DNA from: Udeniomyces pyricola
Taxonomy: Eukaryota > Basidiomycota > Tremellomycetes > Cystofilobasidiales > Mrakiaceae
Assembly: GCA_039545295.1 (NCBI GenBank)
Contig: BCIK01000018.1
Location: 248,001 to 312,000, forward strand
Direction: 5' to 3'
DNA: 64,000 nt
Positions 12,601 through 24,616 of this stretch are shown here, one piece after another. The notes below the pieces were generated by a model. It ran no database searches. It was not told the DNA's origin and saw only the letters and a list, made by a program, of their open reading frames with translations. Within the stretch, counting starts at the first letter, position 1. Each line of letters opens with the position of its first letter. Both the position numbers and the translations under genes were made by a program.

Positions 12601-15600
12601 GTCGGCATCACCCCGAGCAATGGCATCGCCTCCTGCTCCTGCGCCTTCCTTCAGAGTTGCCTCCCCCGCCCTCGTCCCTTCTAGGCCGGTCTCCTCGACT
12701 GCTCATATCAGACCTTCTCCCTCGTCTACATCTAACGCTCCGTCCAGCTCGAATTCTAACGGCGCCATCTGGGACGAATTCGACCTCCTCACGTCCCCTG
12801 CACCTCCCGCCTCTCGTCCATCTCCGCCCACTTCTACATCCCATGCTCGCCCCTTACAATCATTCAACACCCTGGGTACCAAGGCATCATCTTTCCAACC
12901 TCCCAAAGCGACCGATTTGTTTGACTTTTTCGACGACGACGCTGCTTCGGGCCCCTTCGGTTCGGGGACATCGCATCCGACGTCTCAGAACGGCTCAAAA
13001 CCATCTACCAACCTTCACTCGGCAATCCATTCGCCGCCAACCTCGACATCGTTCAGCCAAGGTGACAGTACTAGAGGTCCAGTTCATCTGGGAGGAGGAG
13101 ATGCCACGGGACTGTTGGGCGGAGATGACGAAGAAGAGGACTTTATGAGCGCATTCAACAAGGCCCCTCGACGCGTGTCTGTACGTTCTCAACTACCGTC
13201 CATTGTCCCGGTCGGGTTGCTAATCAACATTTGTAGACCGGAAACGGATGGTCATGACGACGACGCTTGAACTGATGTACACATCACAACATATTCATCA
13301 TTCTGTTTTTCTTTTCTTTCAATATCAGTCAATTCCTCAGCAACCCATCTCGCTGCCCAAATCACCCAACCTCGGACCCCCACCCATGGCGTCATCGACC
13401 TCGTCCCGACCGAGCCGGACCATTTCCCCACCACCCCACGTCCTCGGAAAACTCGTCGAGATGGGATTCTCCCTCACCCAAGCCCGGCAGGCTCTCGCGT
13501 CGACTTCGACGGGTCTCGACGTCCAGACGGCGCTTGAGATGCTCATCAGCGAGGCTTCGTCTGGGCATCGTTCACCGACGTCGGACGATGAAGATCGAAA
13601 CGATGGCCACGACGACGAGGCACATGCCTTGCGACTCCAGAGGGAAGAAGAGGAAGCCGAGCAGGAGGCCGCTGCAGAGAGAAGGCGACGACGACGTCAA
13701 GGACCCTCACGGGAGAGCGCTCGGCGATTGGAAGAGGAGCAGAAAGCCATGGAAAGGGAGAGGAGAGATGTTGAGGAGAGAGACGTCGCGTCCAAATTGC
13801 TCGAGAGGGGGAACCAGATCGGACTATCCTTGTTCAACAAGGCAGGGGCATTGTGGGGGGAAGGCAAGATGCAAGTCCAGAAAGCTATGGAGGAACGTCA
13901 AAGAGCCGCGGGGGGTGGAGGAGATGGTGGGGTGGGAGACGGGGCTGCCCCTCGGGACGGTCGGCCGAGGTGGATGCAAGAAGCTGACGCGAGGGAAGGG
14001 AAGGGAAGAGAATCGAGCGGAGGAGACGACGGTTGGGGGGATCAAGACCATGAATCGTCTCGGACCAATGATGTCTCAAGCTTCCGTGATAGCAGTGATG
14101 GGGAACAAGACGACAGGACGAATAGGCTGTCAGCCCATCAATCCCGACGTCGTCATCCTCAACAGCCTCAATCTCCCAAACCCATTCAAGACCCAACTCC
14201 TCCTACGACGTCGACACCGACGCTGGGGACCAAAATCGGGTCCCTCTTTTCCACCTTTACTGAAGAGCTCGTCCCTTCCTCGCCTGCTGTGACACCATCA
14301 TTCACTAACAGCCGTCGGCGACCTCAACCTGCCCAACCGACCTCGACGTCGCGACCTTCGACACCTCATCAGCCCTCATCGAGTTCCGCTCCTCCTACTC
14401 GTCGCGCAGTGACTCCACCAGCGCCTGCACCTCTCATCCGACGCCATCTGCCACCCATCCCCGCGCAAACTTTATCACTCGCTGTGGACGCTCGCGAGAG
14501 GGGCAACGCCGCGTTCAAGCTCGGTCAATACCCCGAAGCAACTCTGCATTACACGACCTCGCTCAACCACCTTCCACCTGGTCATCTGTTGACGATCCCG
14601 CTTCTCAACAATCGAGCGTCGTCGCATCTCAAATCGGGCGACCATCTCTTGGCAATCGCCGATGCGAGCGCGGTGGTGGACCTCATCGGCCTCGGGTACG
14701 ATGGGCGACGAGAAGCCAGCTTGGACTGGTCGTCGTTTGGAGGATTTAAAGGACCTGATTTGGCGGATGCGTTGATCAAGGCGTTCACGAAACGAGCGAT
14801 GGCTTGGGAGCTTGGTGAGAAGTGGGACGAGGCTGGAAAGGATTGGGAGAGGTTGATCGATGGAGGCGGGTCCCAAGGAGGAGGAGGAGGAGGGTTCCTT
14901 GTAGGGTCAAGGGATAAGAGTGTCGCGTTGGATGGAGCGAGGCGATGCAAAAAGATGCTAGAGGTCAATCATCGATCAGAAGGATCCTCATCCACTCAAC
15001 CGGTCAAGCCGACGACGCAACAAGTCAAAAAGCAGCAGCAGCGATCGGTTCATGCCGTCGTTGCAACATCGACGACGCCAGCCGATCCGAACCGATCTGC
15101 AGCCGTCAGTGCTCTTCGTTCGACCAACGCCCAGGCCGCCTCGGACGATGCGCTCCGACTCGCGCTCAAAGACTCGGTCGAAGCCCGATTGAACGGGTGG
15201 AAAAAGGGCAAGGAAGCCAATCTTCGCGCCCTCCTCGCCTCGGTCGATACTGTCCTCTGGGCCGGATCCGGCTGGCAGAAAGTCGGGTTGCACGAACTCG
15301 TGACGGACAAGCAGGTCAAGATCAAGTACGTTCGGGCGATTGGGAAAGTTCATCCGGATAAGATTGGCGGCGTCGGCGTGGAGGAACGCATGCTTGCCGG
15401 TGGCGTCTTTGGCGCGTTAAATCAAGGTCAGTTCGGTTTATTTTTATCACGCCATGGGGCCTTCTTTTTTTATTTTCAGCTCCCTCCTGAAACTACCCTT
15501 CCATGTGACTGGATCAGATGGGTCGGGTTAGATTTGGTCTGTACAGCCAACTGAAATTCCCTTTTTCTTTTGCGGTCATGTTTCTTCTCCTTTCCCCTTC

Positions 15601-15661
15601 CTGGGTTTTGACACGTTTTCTGACGTTCTCATCAGCTTGGAACGCCTCGCAAACGTCATGA
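12086..15661 (+). CDS. SWA2: Auxilin-like J-domain protein (SWA2 type)
   Basis: Auxilin recruits Hsp70 to strip clathrin from coated vesicles. Three exons (12086-13180, 13329-15426, 15636-15661) give 1072 residues. The N-terminal 365 residues are low-complexity and carry aromatic-acidic clathrin- and adaptor-type motifs such as MDDLNDLVW, IWDEFDLL and DLFDFFDDD. They also include an alanine run encoded by GCA repeats. A UBA domain (HVLGKLVEMGFSLTQARQAL) lies near residues 402-440. A TPR domain (ARERGNAAFKLGQYPEA) lies near 750-830. The J-domain fills the last 75 residues, with the HPD tripeptide in KVHPDKI and the auxilin-like end LNQAWN. The UBA-TPR-J order is that of yeast Swa2, not animal auxilin, which has a PTEN-like domain. 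A charged, Arg/Glu-rich helical segment sits between UBA and TPR. Intron 1 has no strong alternative, but a micro-exon there cannot be excluded. Confidence 0.9.
12567..12601 (+). repeat. GCA trinucleotide repeat in the auxilin gene
   Basis: A run of GCA codons encodes about ten consecutive alanines in the disordered N-terminal part of the auxilin-like protein. Such runs change length easily by slippage. Confidence 0.85.
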
Positions 15662-16002
15662 ATGAGGATGTGGGGTTGCCCTTCGGCTCGCGAACCTCAA
15701 CGACGCGGACGGCTGCGGCGCCCGTTAGATCGAATGCATGGGATAAATACAATTGTACGCGCATCCGGGAAGGGAGTCCACATCTCCGGGTATAAGAAAG
15801 GCTGCAACGTAGTGACCACCACGATGAGTAGTAATGAAAAGACGACAAAGAAGAGAAAACAAAATTCGAAATGGGGCGAAAAAGTAGATAGAGGAAAGAC
15901 GGTGAATAATATAGACGGCATAGGCAAGGCAAGCTAAGTTGCTTGAGGGCGAATGGATCACTCCAGCGTCGGGGTGGGACGACGATGGGTAGCGAGATCT
16001 AA
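15662..16002. other. Intergenic, convergent 3' ends
   Basis: About 340 bases between the stop codons of the auxilin and zinc-ribbon genes. Open frames on both strands lack protein-like composition. No RNA gene is apparent. Confidence 0.5.
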
Positions 16003-16998
16003 TTAATGCTTCGGATATCCTTGTTGCTGAGGTGGATATTGCATTTGCGGTGGAGGTCCATAGCCTGGTTGTTGATACCTGTAGGTTCACCGTGACGTGA
16101 AGGTCAAAGAAAGATGACAAGAGGGGTTCCAGAAGAGAAAGAGAGACGTTGATCAGGAACCCATCACATATCGTCTTATCTTCTTCATCATGCACTCAAC
16201 CAGGAAAAAAATGATGCATGAACCTGGACGCACTGTGGTTGAGCGGCTCCAGCTATCTGAGGCTCGAATCCTGCTTGACCCTGCTTGATCTCCCAGCCAC
16301 AAATGGCGCAGCGATAGATCTTGGTCGAAGATAGTGGCTAGAAGACAAAAATAAGATAAAAATCGTACGTCAACCACGTTCTAGCTCCATTATCACTTTG
16401 TTGATGAGGCATGTTGAGAGTGTCAAGGACGTGATGGATCGGGGAAGTGAAAAAAGTGCATGAAAGAAGGAAATAATGGCTTACAACGATAGGCACGCAG
16501 AAGAGAGACAACCAGGTCTTGGACTATCACATACAAGGAAGAGAGGTAGACCAGGGTGAGAACAGATTGTCAGATTGGGGTAAGCCACCTCAATGGTTAT
16601 CACGAAACTGAGTGTCGAAAAAGAGTGGTCTTAAGGATATCAAAAGTGAGAAGGATGAACCTTGGCTTTCTTGACGGCGGCATTATGGCATTTCGGACAG
16701 ATTCGAACGGGGTTGTCTTCTTGTTCCTCTTTGAGCTGGCACGGAAGGAAACAAGAACAACCATGGTAATTAGTGGATGTCAAAAGGTGCGTCATTTGGA
16801 TGGAAAGGAGCGATCGCCCGAGGATGGTTGCCCGAGTCTACGATATATAATGCATATATATATATTGTGGGTATAACGCTGCAGAGGTATAGTGTCTGGT
16901 TGGCGAGGGATGATTGATGCACGAGCGATATATGTGATTGATCGATGCAGGGTTCGACTGGACTCACTTTGGTATCGCAGCCGACTGAACAAGTCAAT
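16003..16998 (-). CDS. Zinc-ribbon (zinc_ribbon_15 type) small protein
   Basis: Small exons on the minus strand encode a protein with a four-cysteine zinc ribbon. Exon 16661-16735 reads NPVRICPKCHNAAVKKAK. Exon 16485-16523 adds SKTWLSLFCVPIV and exon 16224-16337 adds PLSSTKIYRCAICGWEIKQG. The layout, a CxxC pair, then S-K-T-W with a hydrophobic stretch to V-P-I-V-P, then a second CxxC followed by GW, matches a widespread fungal family whose function is unknown. The tail is Gln/Pro/Tyr-rich (YQQPGYGPPPQ) and ends QQQGYPKH at 16003. An exon upstream should supply VGCDTK, ending near 16967, but no ATG is open in that frame, so the true start lies in an unresolved 5' exon. A possible ATG at 17224 is unproven. 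The join to the last exon is also uncertain: the simplest donor gives the wrong phase. It is tandem with HCS1 on the same strand. Confidence 0.65.
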
Positions 16999-17503
16999 GT
17001 ACGGTGTCACGAGTATATGATGGAAGCTCGGTCAGTATCGACTGCCAAAGAAATCTCAATGCCAAGCAAGCGACCGGAAGGCAAGCAGGCGTGGGGGGAA
17101 AGGACAGACTCAGGATGGGAACGCAAGCTGGTATGGACAATGGGCGGAATCAGAGGTGACTGGTCAGCTTGATTGAAAGAGAAGCTTCAGCGTTCACGGA
17201 GAAATGGATCGGAAGCGAACCCATAGTGTATGAGTGTCAACTTGGGGGGCGCGGTGGTGGGGGGGGTGGTAGTAGGGATGATGGATGAAACCGGCCGGAC
17301 GTGGCTTTACAGAAAGGGATCACACGCAGCCAAGCTCCGATCATTCAACTTGGCCAATGACGTTTGCGTCACGTGTCCTCTTGTGGTCCCTTTCTCTCTC
17401 TCTCCCCCCCCCCCCCCCCNNTATTAAAGCTTCGTTCTAGGCCCCCCTTCTATATTTTGTAATCTTTCGGGGTTTTTCAACTGACTCAACGACATGATGT
17501 ATA
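16999..17503. other. Intergenic region with assembly gap
   Basis: About 500 bases that should hold the promoter and 5' exon of the zinc-ribbon gene and the 3' end of HCS1. A tract of 16 C followed by two N lies at 17404-17421. Confidence 0.5.
17404..17421. other. Poly-C tract ending in N gap
   Basis: Sixteen C followed by two undetermined bases. The true length of the homopolymer is unknown. Confidence 0.9.
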
Positions 17504-20500
17504 TTACAGATCCCCAGCATACCGAACATCTGCCTCATCTTCCAACCACTTCATCCATTCGCACAGGTACCTCGAGCCGTTGGAAACCGTCGAGGAGTCT
17601 CCAACGACGCAAAGCTGACGCTTCGCTCGCGTCATAGCGACTGGAGATCGGGTTGGGAGCAACGATTAATGGAATCAATAAATGATCGAAAGTAAGGATA
17701 TCCAACGCATCACGTGATCCATACCTCGTAAATCTCGTGCCACGCCGTGAGCAGAACGAGAGAGGGAGATAGGAAGAGAGCGAGAGAGAAAGCTGCGGAA
17801 ACTCACCGTTCAACCGACGTTCTTCAGCGAGGAAGCCGACCTCGCGCTTTTCATTACTTCGCACCAAGCTGAGAACGACGGCCTCTCGTTCCTGCCCCTG
17901 AAGACTATCCACAGTACCAATCATGAGGTCGGGGTACGTTGGTTTGAGCAGACCGACAAGGTGCGAGACTTGAGCTTGGTACGCGGCGAGGACAGCAATC
18001 TCTTGGGGAAGCACGCCAAACGAGATCTGCTCGCCGTGAAGACGAGAAAGGGCCGACACACAAAGCACACGAAATGAACATAAAAGAAAGAATAACGAAA
18101 TTTTTCACAAACAGAAGGTCAAAGGTGTATCAGCCCCGAAGTATCTGGAGAAACCAAGCCATCTCGATAAGGAGGCTCTTTCCTGTGAAAAGAGACGCTA
18201 CTCACGAGCTTCTCTACGTAACTTCTGACGACTTCCGCTTCATTCTCGTTCGACTTGCTTCCCTCTCCACTCGTCTTGCCGTTCTCCTCGTCGTCCGTCC
18301 GCTCGAAAAACTCGCAACCGCTAGTATCCAAAAATACCACGGGTGGTTCCAAGTGCTCCGTCTTTTCTTCCTCGTCGACGTTGTCAGGGCCATTCATGAC
18401 AGAAGGCAGGTTGAGGAGTGTTCGAGAGGCTACAGACGGGTGAGAGATGAGCGAGGAGTTGTACAGGGAGCGGGATGGGAAAGTGGCAATCTGGGTGTTC
18501 ATCCTGATGTGAGCAAGAAAGACATATGTCGTACATCAGTACAGAGTCATTCACCGTGAGTTGACGCAGAGAGGCATAGTCAGTCGTACCGATATTGAGT
18601 GTTGAGAAGACGCTTGATGGAAGGTCCGTAGAGCGATTCGAGACGCTCAAACAAAGTCGTCGATAAGGATCGAAGGGGTCTCAGAACGGTCGTCTGGGGA
18701 CGATGCTCAAGAGTGAGATCAGACAGAGCCGGGATCGGTGCGGCACGAAGATCGTCAACTTCGGTTCGTTCCGTCTCGTCGTCATTGCAGTCTTCTGGGC
18801 GAGAATCTGTCATGGATCTGAAAGTTGATCGGGATGGACCAGACTCGGAGATGATGGTTGGAGGCAGTTGATTCGGATCACCGGCGAGAATCAGTTTCTT
18901 GGCCTTGAGGATCGGGACCAGGCAGACAGGCTCGAGGGCTTGAGTTGCCTGTATATACCAGGGGATAGAACAGATCAATTATAAGTGAAGTCAGGAACTT
19001 TTGCTATCAACCAAGACTCTGGAGGAGGAAGAAACAAACCTCGTCGATAATGACCACATCAAAGTCTTGGTTGAAAAGCTGACGGGCTCCAGCAGTGTGG
19101 CAAGTGGCGAGGACGATGTTGGACGTATGAAGAACATCCTTGACCACGTTGGCCTCTCTCTTCCTGAACCTGTTGAAGCACAAAATATATGAGTATGATT
19201 GTTCTGAATCAGTACGAGGTGTTACATTTGCACGTAGCAGATACCTCGAGATTTGGAGGCCATGGTTGCTGCTTACTCCCGTCTCAAATCCCTGACATCC
19301 CCATAAAGCTGATACCTCTCCTTTCCCTTGACGGCTCCCTTCTCCTTGCGTCCTTTGGACAACTTTGCCAAGTTGGCCTCTAGCTCATTCTTGACATCCT
19401 TGACGATGGCCCCGCTAGAGGAATGCCCCACTTGATAGTCCAACGTAGAGGTCAACAAACCGGGCGAGACACGGGCGGGATGCCCGATCCGGGTGATGGC
19501 TTGTGGGGGAAAGTGGGGGGAGAGTCGAGATAACAGGTTGTCTGCAAAAACAAAGGCCACGTTTGCATGTCAATCTCAAAGACCGACCAAATAGTAGAAA
19601 AGAGTGTTCTCGTAACTCACCGACCGACAAGTTGGAAGCTCCACATACGAGGACCCGCTTGTTTTCGCGCCTCACGAGCTGAAGGATGATCTCGACGAGA
19701 GTGAACGTCTTGCCTGTCCCAGGCGGTCCATGAATACATGCCACCTCTGAATGTCGAGGCCAAATCAGACTCAGAGAGCTTTTGTGCAAGGCTTGAGGTA
19801 GAAGCCTGCAAAGAAAGAGACTCACGATCAGATTCCAGGGCAAACTTGACAGCGCCTTGTTGAGATGGGTTGAGCGTCGCGTCAAAGAACTCTAGAGCCG
19901 TTGTCAAGGGAGTCGAAGTAGGCCGAGCAAGAGCAAACAACGTTTCAAGAAGACTGAGAGATGGGTTAGAGATGGGAGAAGGTGAGTTTGTGACAAGCGG
20001 CGATGCTGTGTCAGGATTGACTGCGTCAACAATCGGAGTGACAGATTCGGTCGTTGCAGACACATCCACCTCGACGTTGTCCTCTATTTCAGTGTTGCTT
20101 TTATCACCAATGGACTTGTTGACTGTCTCTGTTGATGATTCATTAGAGTTCGAGGTTGGTTCTACGATGCGAGGCTCTACGACTGATGTTGATGCTTCCC
20201 CAGTAGAGCCGGATCTGACTCCCAGCAACCGTCGAACGCGCTCGATGGCCTTTTCCATGCGGTCGAATGTACCTGTGTTAGCCGACTTGATTCTAAAACC
20301 ATGATAAGAAATGTTTTCGGCCAATTTGACAATTTTCAATCAGTTCCTGTTCATATGTGAAGGGAGAGGTAAGACTAAGCCAGGGTGACCTACAGACGAC
20401 ATCGCTCAGGCAGATCAAGGTCCTCGCCTTCTTTAGGCGATACAGCTAGAGTGATCACAGTCTCTGACACCTAAACGTTTCCAATGTATGTTTGATTTAT

Positions 20501-21261
20501 AATTCAGGTCTGGACTCAAGCATGAGTTCGAGGGGAGACAAACGTTGATGGTCATGATTCCGCACCTTGTACACAACACCCTCGACGTCTTTTTCCTCAT
20601 CGCCTGCACTACTCGACCCTGTCTTCTTTCCCCCCGCAGCCTTGGCTTTGTTCCGGACCGACTCTTGAGCGAGGATTTTAGCTGGATCGCCTGGACGAAA
20701 CGTATGGGACGGCAGGGCTGGATCGGAATAGTACGCTGTCGGTCGTACAAGGTTGATCAGACTGTTTGGGGATGTAGCGAACCAACCAGCGTGGTGAGAT
20801 ACAGATCCCGTCTACCAAGTCATTCTGTAGACCAGCATGCTATGAGAGAAGAACCAAGGATTGCTGCTCGTCAAGGTATCAGTACGTTGCTAATGACATG
20901 GACCGACCTCTTTCCACCCAAACCAACGGTCACACCCGATACGCCGAGTCCTGCATGCGACGAGACGAATGAGTGGAGCTTTGGTTAGTTCGTACAAACC
21001 GAAACGATGGGCATGTCGCCATCCGGGTAAGGGGATGGGGAGCGAACCGTTAAGAACGAGTCCCTGCCTAGAGAGAAGTTCCCATGAAGCGTTGGTCGCA
21101 AGCAGAGATGTTCGTGCTTGATCGGCTTGGAGCTCTTTGTCCAGCAACGATGAGAGTCGATCAAAGTACGCTTGGAGATCTTGGTGAGAAGGACGGGATG
21201 GCTGATAGAGTGGAGGTAGTTCGGTGCTGGCGTAAGCAGGGGTTGTTGGCAAAGGGGTCAT
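17504..21261 (-). CDS. HCS1: SF1 helicase, HCS1/IGHMBP2 family
   Basis: An Upf1-like superfamily 1 ATPase related to yeast Hcs1 (DNA helicase A) and human IGHMBP2; it unwinds nucleic acid 5' to 3'. The start codon at 21261 opens [14 protein letters not shown], and the N-terminal region continues through SRQGLVLNG and [13 protein letters not shown], typical of the family's first beta-barrel. Helicase motifs follow in order on the minus strand: Walker A in [12 protein letters not shown] near 19709-19735; motif II VVIIDE, split by an intron from ATQALEP near 18950; GDPNQLPPT near 18861-18889; [10 protein letters not shown] near 17890-17920; and MTRAKRQL near 17609-17635. The end is GDL-stop at 17504. 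A Ser/Thr/Glu-rich insert (about 19900-20200) separates the barrel region from the ATPase core. There are many introns and I have not fixed every boundary. I see no C-terminal R3H or AN1 domain, which fits HCS1 rather than animal IGHMBP2. Confidence 0.9.
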
Positions 21262-21612
21262 GGTTGCGGTCAAGAAGAAAGCAGTGATGCATCGTCATCG
21301 TCATAATCTCGAGTTGCATGCTGGATGACGGATGATCGATGATACAGATCACAGATGCCAGATGAGCATGTAGTTACTAACCGGTCTGCTGTTGGATGAT
21401 CGATGGGACGAGTGATTAGTAACATGATCAATATATCTGATATATTGATATTACGATAATATTAATATAACGATTCGTTTGGGTGGAGGCGGTGTCGAAC
21501 GTCGAAGCTTACCGTTCGGTTCTCCCCGGATACTATTGTCATCAACCATCCAACTATCAGCTCTCTCGCACTCTTGTCCCTATCATTCGCTTGCTTCACT
21601 TGGCCAGTCACC
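21262..21612. promoter_or_regulatory. Divergent promoter region
   Basis: About 350 bases between the start codons of HCS1 (minus) and the small charged protein (plus). The middle, about 21420-21475, is very AT-rich with ATATATCTGATATATTGATATT-like sequence, unlike its neighbours. Confidence 0.45.
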
Positions 21613-22881
21613 ATGGCACCCACACCAAACTCAGCCGCTTCATCATCCTCAACAACCCCTGCCAAACCCACCTCCCCAGCCACCCTGCCTCCTCCCAAAA
21701 AGGTCGTCCGCCTTACCAAGGTTCGTCCTTGGACCTTCTTAACTCCCGTACAAAGAAAGCCCAATCGACCCCCATTCGCACCCTGGACCTAATGTTCTCA
21801 ACGGCAACCTTGTCATCGCTACTTTGACTGTTGCAGGAAGAGGAAGAGAAGAAAAAGAAGGAAGAGGCTCTTGCTCGGTACGTCCTACCCTTCTTCCCCC
21901 CTCCTCCTTCCTTTCATCCCTCTTTCCCTTCTCCCCATCTGGCAGCTTGGAATATCGCTTATAACCGGAACACGTTCCTTCATCTTCGTCGCTCCAAACC
22001 CATCTTCGATCCTCTCACCACTCTAGTAAAAAAGCTCTTGATGACCGATTCGTTCGTAACGTCATGTCTTCCTCAGTCTGCGTGTCCATCTCCGAATGCA
22101 CTAGAGTTCCCAAGATGAAAGAGCTCATCTGCCGCCTCGTCATGTCTCTCGGTCCGTGCGGGTAGAAGAACCGCCGTAACAAGCGGACTGCTCCCTCTGA
22201 CGATTCGCCTGCTGGCAAGCGTGCAAAGGAAGACCAAAACCTGAGTGAGTTTTTCTCGGATGTTGATTGCGGAAGGGGAGGGGGGGGGAGGTCCTAATCT
22301 TGCTCTGGGAGGGCAAACTACCTTCACTGTTTGCTTTATTATCAGAACACCGTTTCCCTCTCGCCCCCCCCCCTTCCTTCCTCTCACCCCACTCTTCCAT
22401 TTGGCTACCTCGAAAATGCGTTCTATCCACAGCTCGGCACATACTCTCTCAAAGCGTGTCTATTCGCCTGACTTCAAGGAAACCCTTTTCAAAGTTACCC
22501 TTGCTGATCGCCTCAAGGCTTTTGATTTATCCTTCACGTCATCTTCCTTTTTTTCGGGTCTCGTTCTTGTTTTCTCTCTCTCTCTCTTTCTTTCACCGTC
22601 CCTGGTTTTTCTCTTTTCTGCCATGACCAGGTGCATACGAGAAGGAAGTCGCAGAAATCAAAAAGAAGAGTGGCCTCAGCGATGGCGGGGCAGGCGTCCG
22701 AAGTTTGGTCAAGGTCAGTCAATCTTGCTAGTCCCACCATCATATCCATTCTTTCCCTCTTCTCCCTCGAGGCGCTTTGAAACCGAAAATTTCGAAGGAT
22801 ACAAGTAACAGAGTGAGAGATGACTGATGTCAAATGGAGGGTTTATTTCCATCATTGTTATCTTTTGGCCTGATACAGTGA
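21613..22881 (+). CDS. Small lysine-rich hypothetical protein
   Basis: I do not recognise this protein. Exon 1 (21613-21720) encodes MAPTPNSAASSSSTTPAK to PPPKKVVRLTK. Exon 2 (from 21837) encodes EEEEKKKKEEALA. Exon 3 (22166-22244) encodes KNRRNKRTAPSDDSPAGK, resembling a nuclear localisation signal. Exon 4 (22631-22713) encodes AYEKEVAEIKKKSGLSDGG and ends in LVK. If the GTCAGT at 22714 is a donor, the next exon begins with TGA at 22879 and the stop codon stands alone; reading on instead reaches TAG at 22729-22731. The exon 2/3 join is ambiguous: the good GTACGT donor gives the wrong phase, while a GTCCTA four bases later keeps the frame. The product is about 100 residues, highly charged, probably nuclear. 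The real intron-exon pattern, open and hydrophilic in every exon, is the main reason to call it a gene. Confidence 0.5.
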
Positions 22882-23102
22882 GGTACCGCCTTTTCTGTCC
22901 TCTGTTCAATTTTCTCTTCTTGGGTGCTCGATTCCGACGCGTATATGCGCATATATATAAGCAAAACCATCTATCATCTATGATTCAACCCCCATGCCTG
23001 GAGTTTCCCTTTGAAGTGAAGAACGAAGGAAAGAAAACGAACAAATAAACAAACAAATAAACCGCCTCTTCATCTTGTAACGTCGACCACTTAGGGTTTT
23101 CA

Positions 23103-24616
23103 TCACATCTTCCCATGGAGAAGGTTCTTGATCATCTCCCGGGCGGTGAGCCGAACGGTGTGGTAGAGCGTTGGGATGTCGAGCGTCGAGAAAAAAGTAT
23201 CGGCGAAACCAAACGGCAGCATCGGAGGGATCCAACCCTGAGCAAGCTCGAGAGCCCATCCACCCTCGTGGAATTCTGGAAGAGAGGACAACCCAAGGGG
23301 GCGAGGAATAAAAAGGAGGCGGGAGAGAAGAAAGAGAAGCACAAGAGAATTAGGCTTGATAATAATGAATCATATGGACGAGAGTATCTTGGTCATCGAG
23401 CAAAGAGAGGTACGAACTGTACTGCTTCGCGTCTCCCCTTCGCATGTGATGAACCGATCCCGCAGGGTAAACCTAGAGACATCCACGGATAACAAACAGT
23501 TTCGTGCACTAGTCAATACACTGTTGAATTTCGGGTACGAGCCAAGATGGAAGCACTCTCAATCCATCCGAGGAAAGTANGGGGNNGGGGGGGGGGGGGG
23601 GGACGAACCTCCTTCTCAAGCGAACCAGGCGCGAAAGCCCATTGCTCGCCCTGGAGGATATGGAAGTAATCGTCGGCAGTGTGTCGACCAGAGTGACCTT
23701 CGGTTCCGAGAGGCGTGCCAAAGATGATGAGGTACTCGGTGATGCTCGCATGAAGGATGAACATCTTGACGGTTAAAAAAAAGGGGGGGGGGCAGAACAC
23801 AGAAAGAGAAAGAATCAGCAAAGAAGGATCCGACAGTATGTTGTCAAGTTATCTACCGCCCTCTAGCTAGCCCGTTTGTGATCTCCTTGAGCCAATCCTT
23901 CCAGAAACCTTCTGAACGATCTTTCTTCAAGGTTCAAAGCCTTATTGTTATTATTATTGTTGTTATTGTTATTATTATCGTGAAGGCACGATAACGACGA
24001 CCCAAGAACTCACCGCGCCCATGGCACCCCCAGCATTGTTGAAGACCCATTCCGAGGGATCCTCGAACGCGGTGTTGATGGTGTACGAAGGATGAGACTC
24101 AGCGAGGTTCGTCGCGATGTGAGCCACGACGGCCGTCATGTTGGTTGGGTGAAGAGAGATGGCTTCCTGAGAGAGTCGGTGGAGCTCGGGTCGATCAAAG
24201 ATGTACCAACGTTCCTAGAAGGTAATAAAGAATGGCCCAGGAAGGTAGGTAAGAAGACGGTTGGGTTTGTTAGCTTTCACAAATGGGAGGTAGGGATTCG
24301 AGCCGGTTAGTTGGACGGTGTCGGGCCTCTGTAGTATTGCATCGGCCTCTCAGAAAGGATCCACGCTCTGTCTGGGCAAGCTCGATGGCACAACAATAGG
24401 AGAAGGGGGGGGGGGGGAGCAAGATCTCAAAGGGGTTCTTCTCCTTCCCACACGAGGCTGGAGTTGAGTGAGGGCGGGAACTTCGCAACGGACCTTGATG
24501 GTGTCGAGGAAGGAGCATGCCGCCACGAGCAGCGCAAGGACAGTAGCGTAGATGGCGAGCTTGGATGACTTGCGAGCAAAGCTCTTTGGCTGCTTATGAA
24601 GGATTGAACGAGGCAT
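23103..24616 (-). CDS. ERG2: C-8 sterol isomerase (ERG2)
   Basis: Converts fecosterol to episterol by moving the sterol double bond from C-8 to C-7 in the ER membrane; it is the fungal relative of the sigma-1 receptor. Five exons give 235 residues: 24494-24616, 24014-24214, 23609-23764, 23418-23472 and 23103-23275. Exon 1 holds the single N-terminal membrane anchor ([18 protein letters not shown]). Exon 2 ends with the conserved [18 protein letters not shown]. Exon 3 continues [20 protein letters not shown] and the histidine-rich [17 protein letters not shown]. The C-terminal amphipathic region runs [20 protein letters not shown]. The acidic residues of the sterol pocket are present. The join of exons 2 and 3 needs an AAG acceptor at 23765-23767 because GAMGA-MFILH is continuous in the family. 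Intron 3 contains N positions and a poly-G run, so its length is uncertain. Confidence 0.95.
23580..23602. other. N positions within poly-G tract in an ERG2 intron
   Basis: Single N at 23580 and NN at 23585-23586, embedded in a run of G. The tract lies in the third intron of ERG2, so coding sequence is unaffected. Confidence 0.9.
23940..23980. repeat. TTA/TTG trinucleotide repeat in ERG2 intron 2
   Basis: An imperfect run of TTATTATTG-type units within the intron that ends in AAG. It is a simple-sequence repeat. Confidence 0.8.

Noticed and set aside
13534..14292. A 252-codon plus-strand frame inside the auxilin gene
   Set aside because: Out of frame with the UBA and TPR domains; composition is an Arg/Gly-rich shadow of acidic codons.
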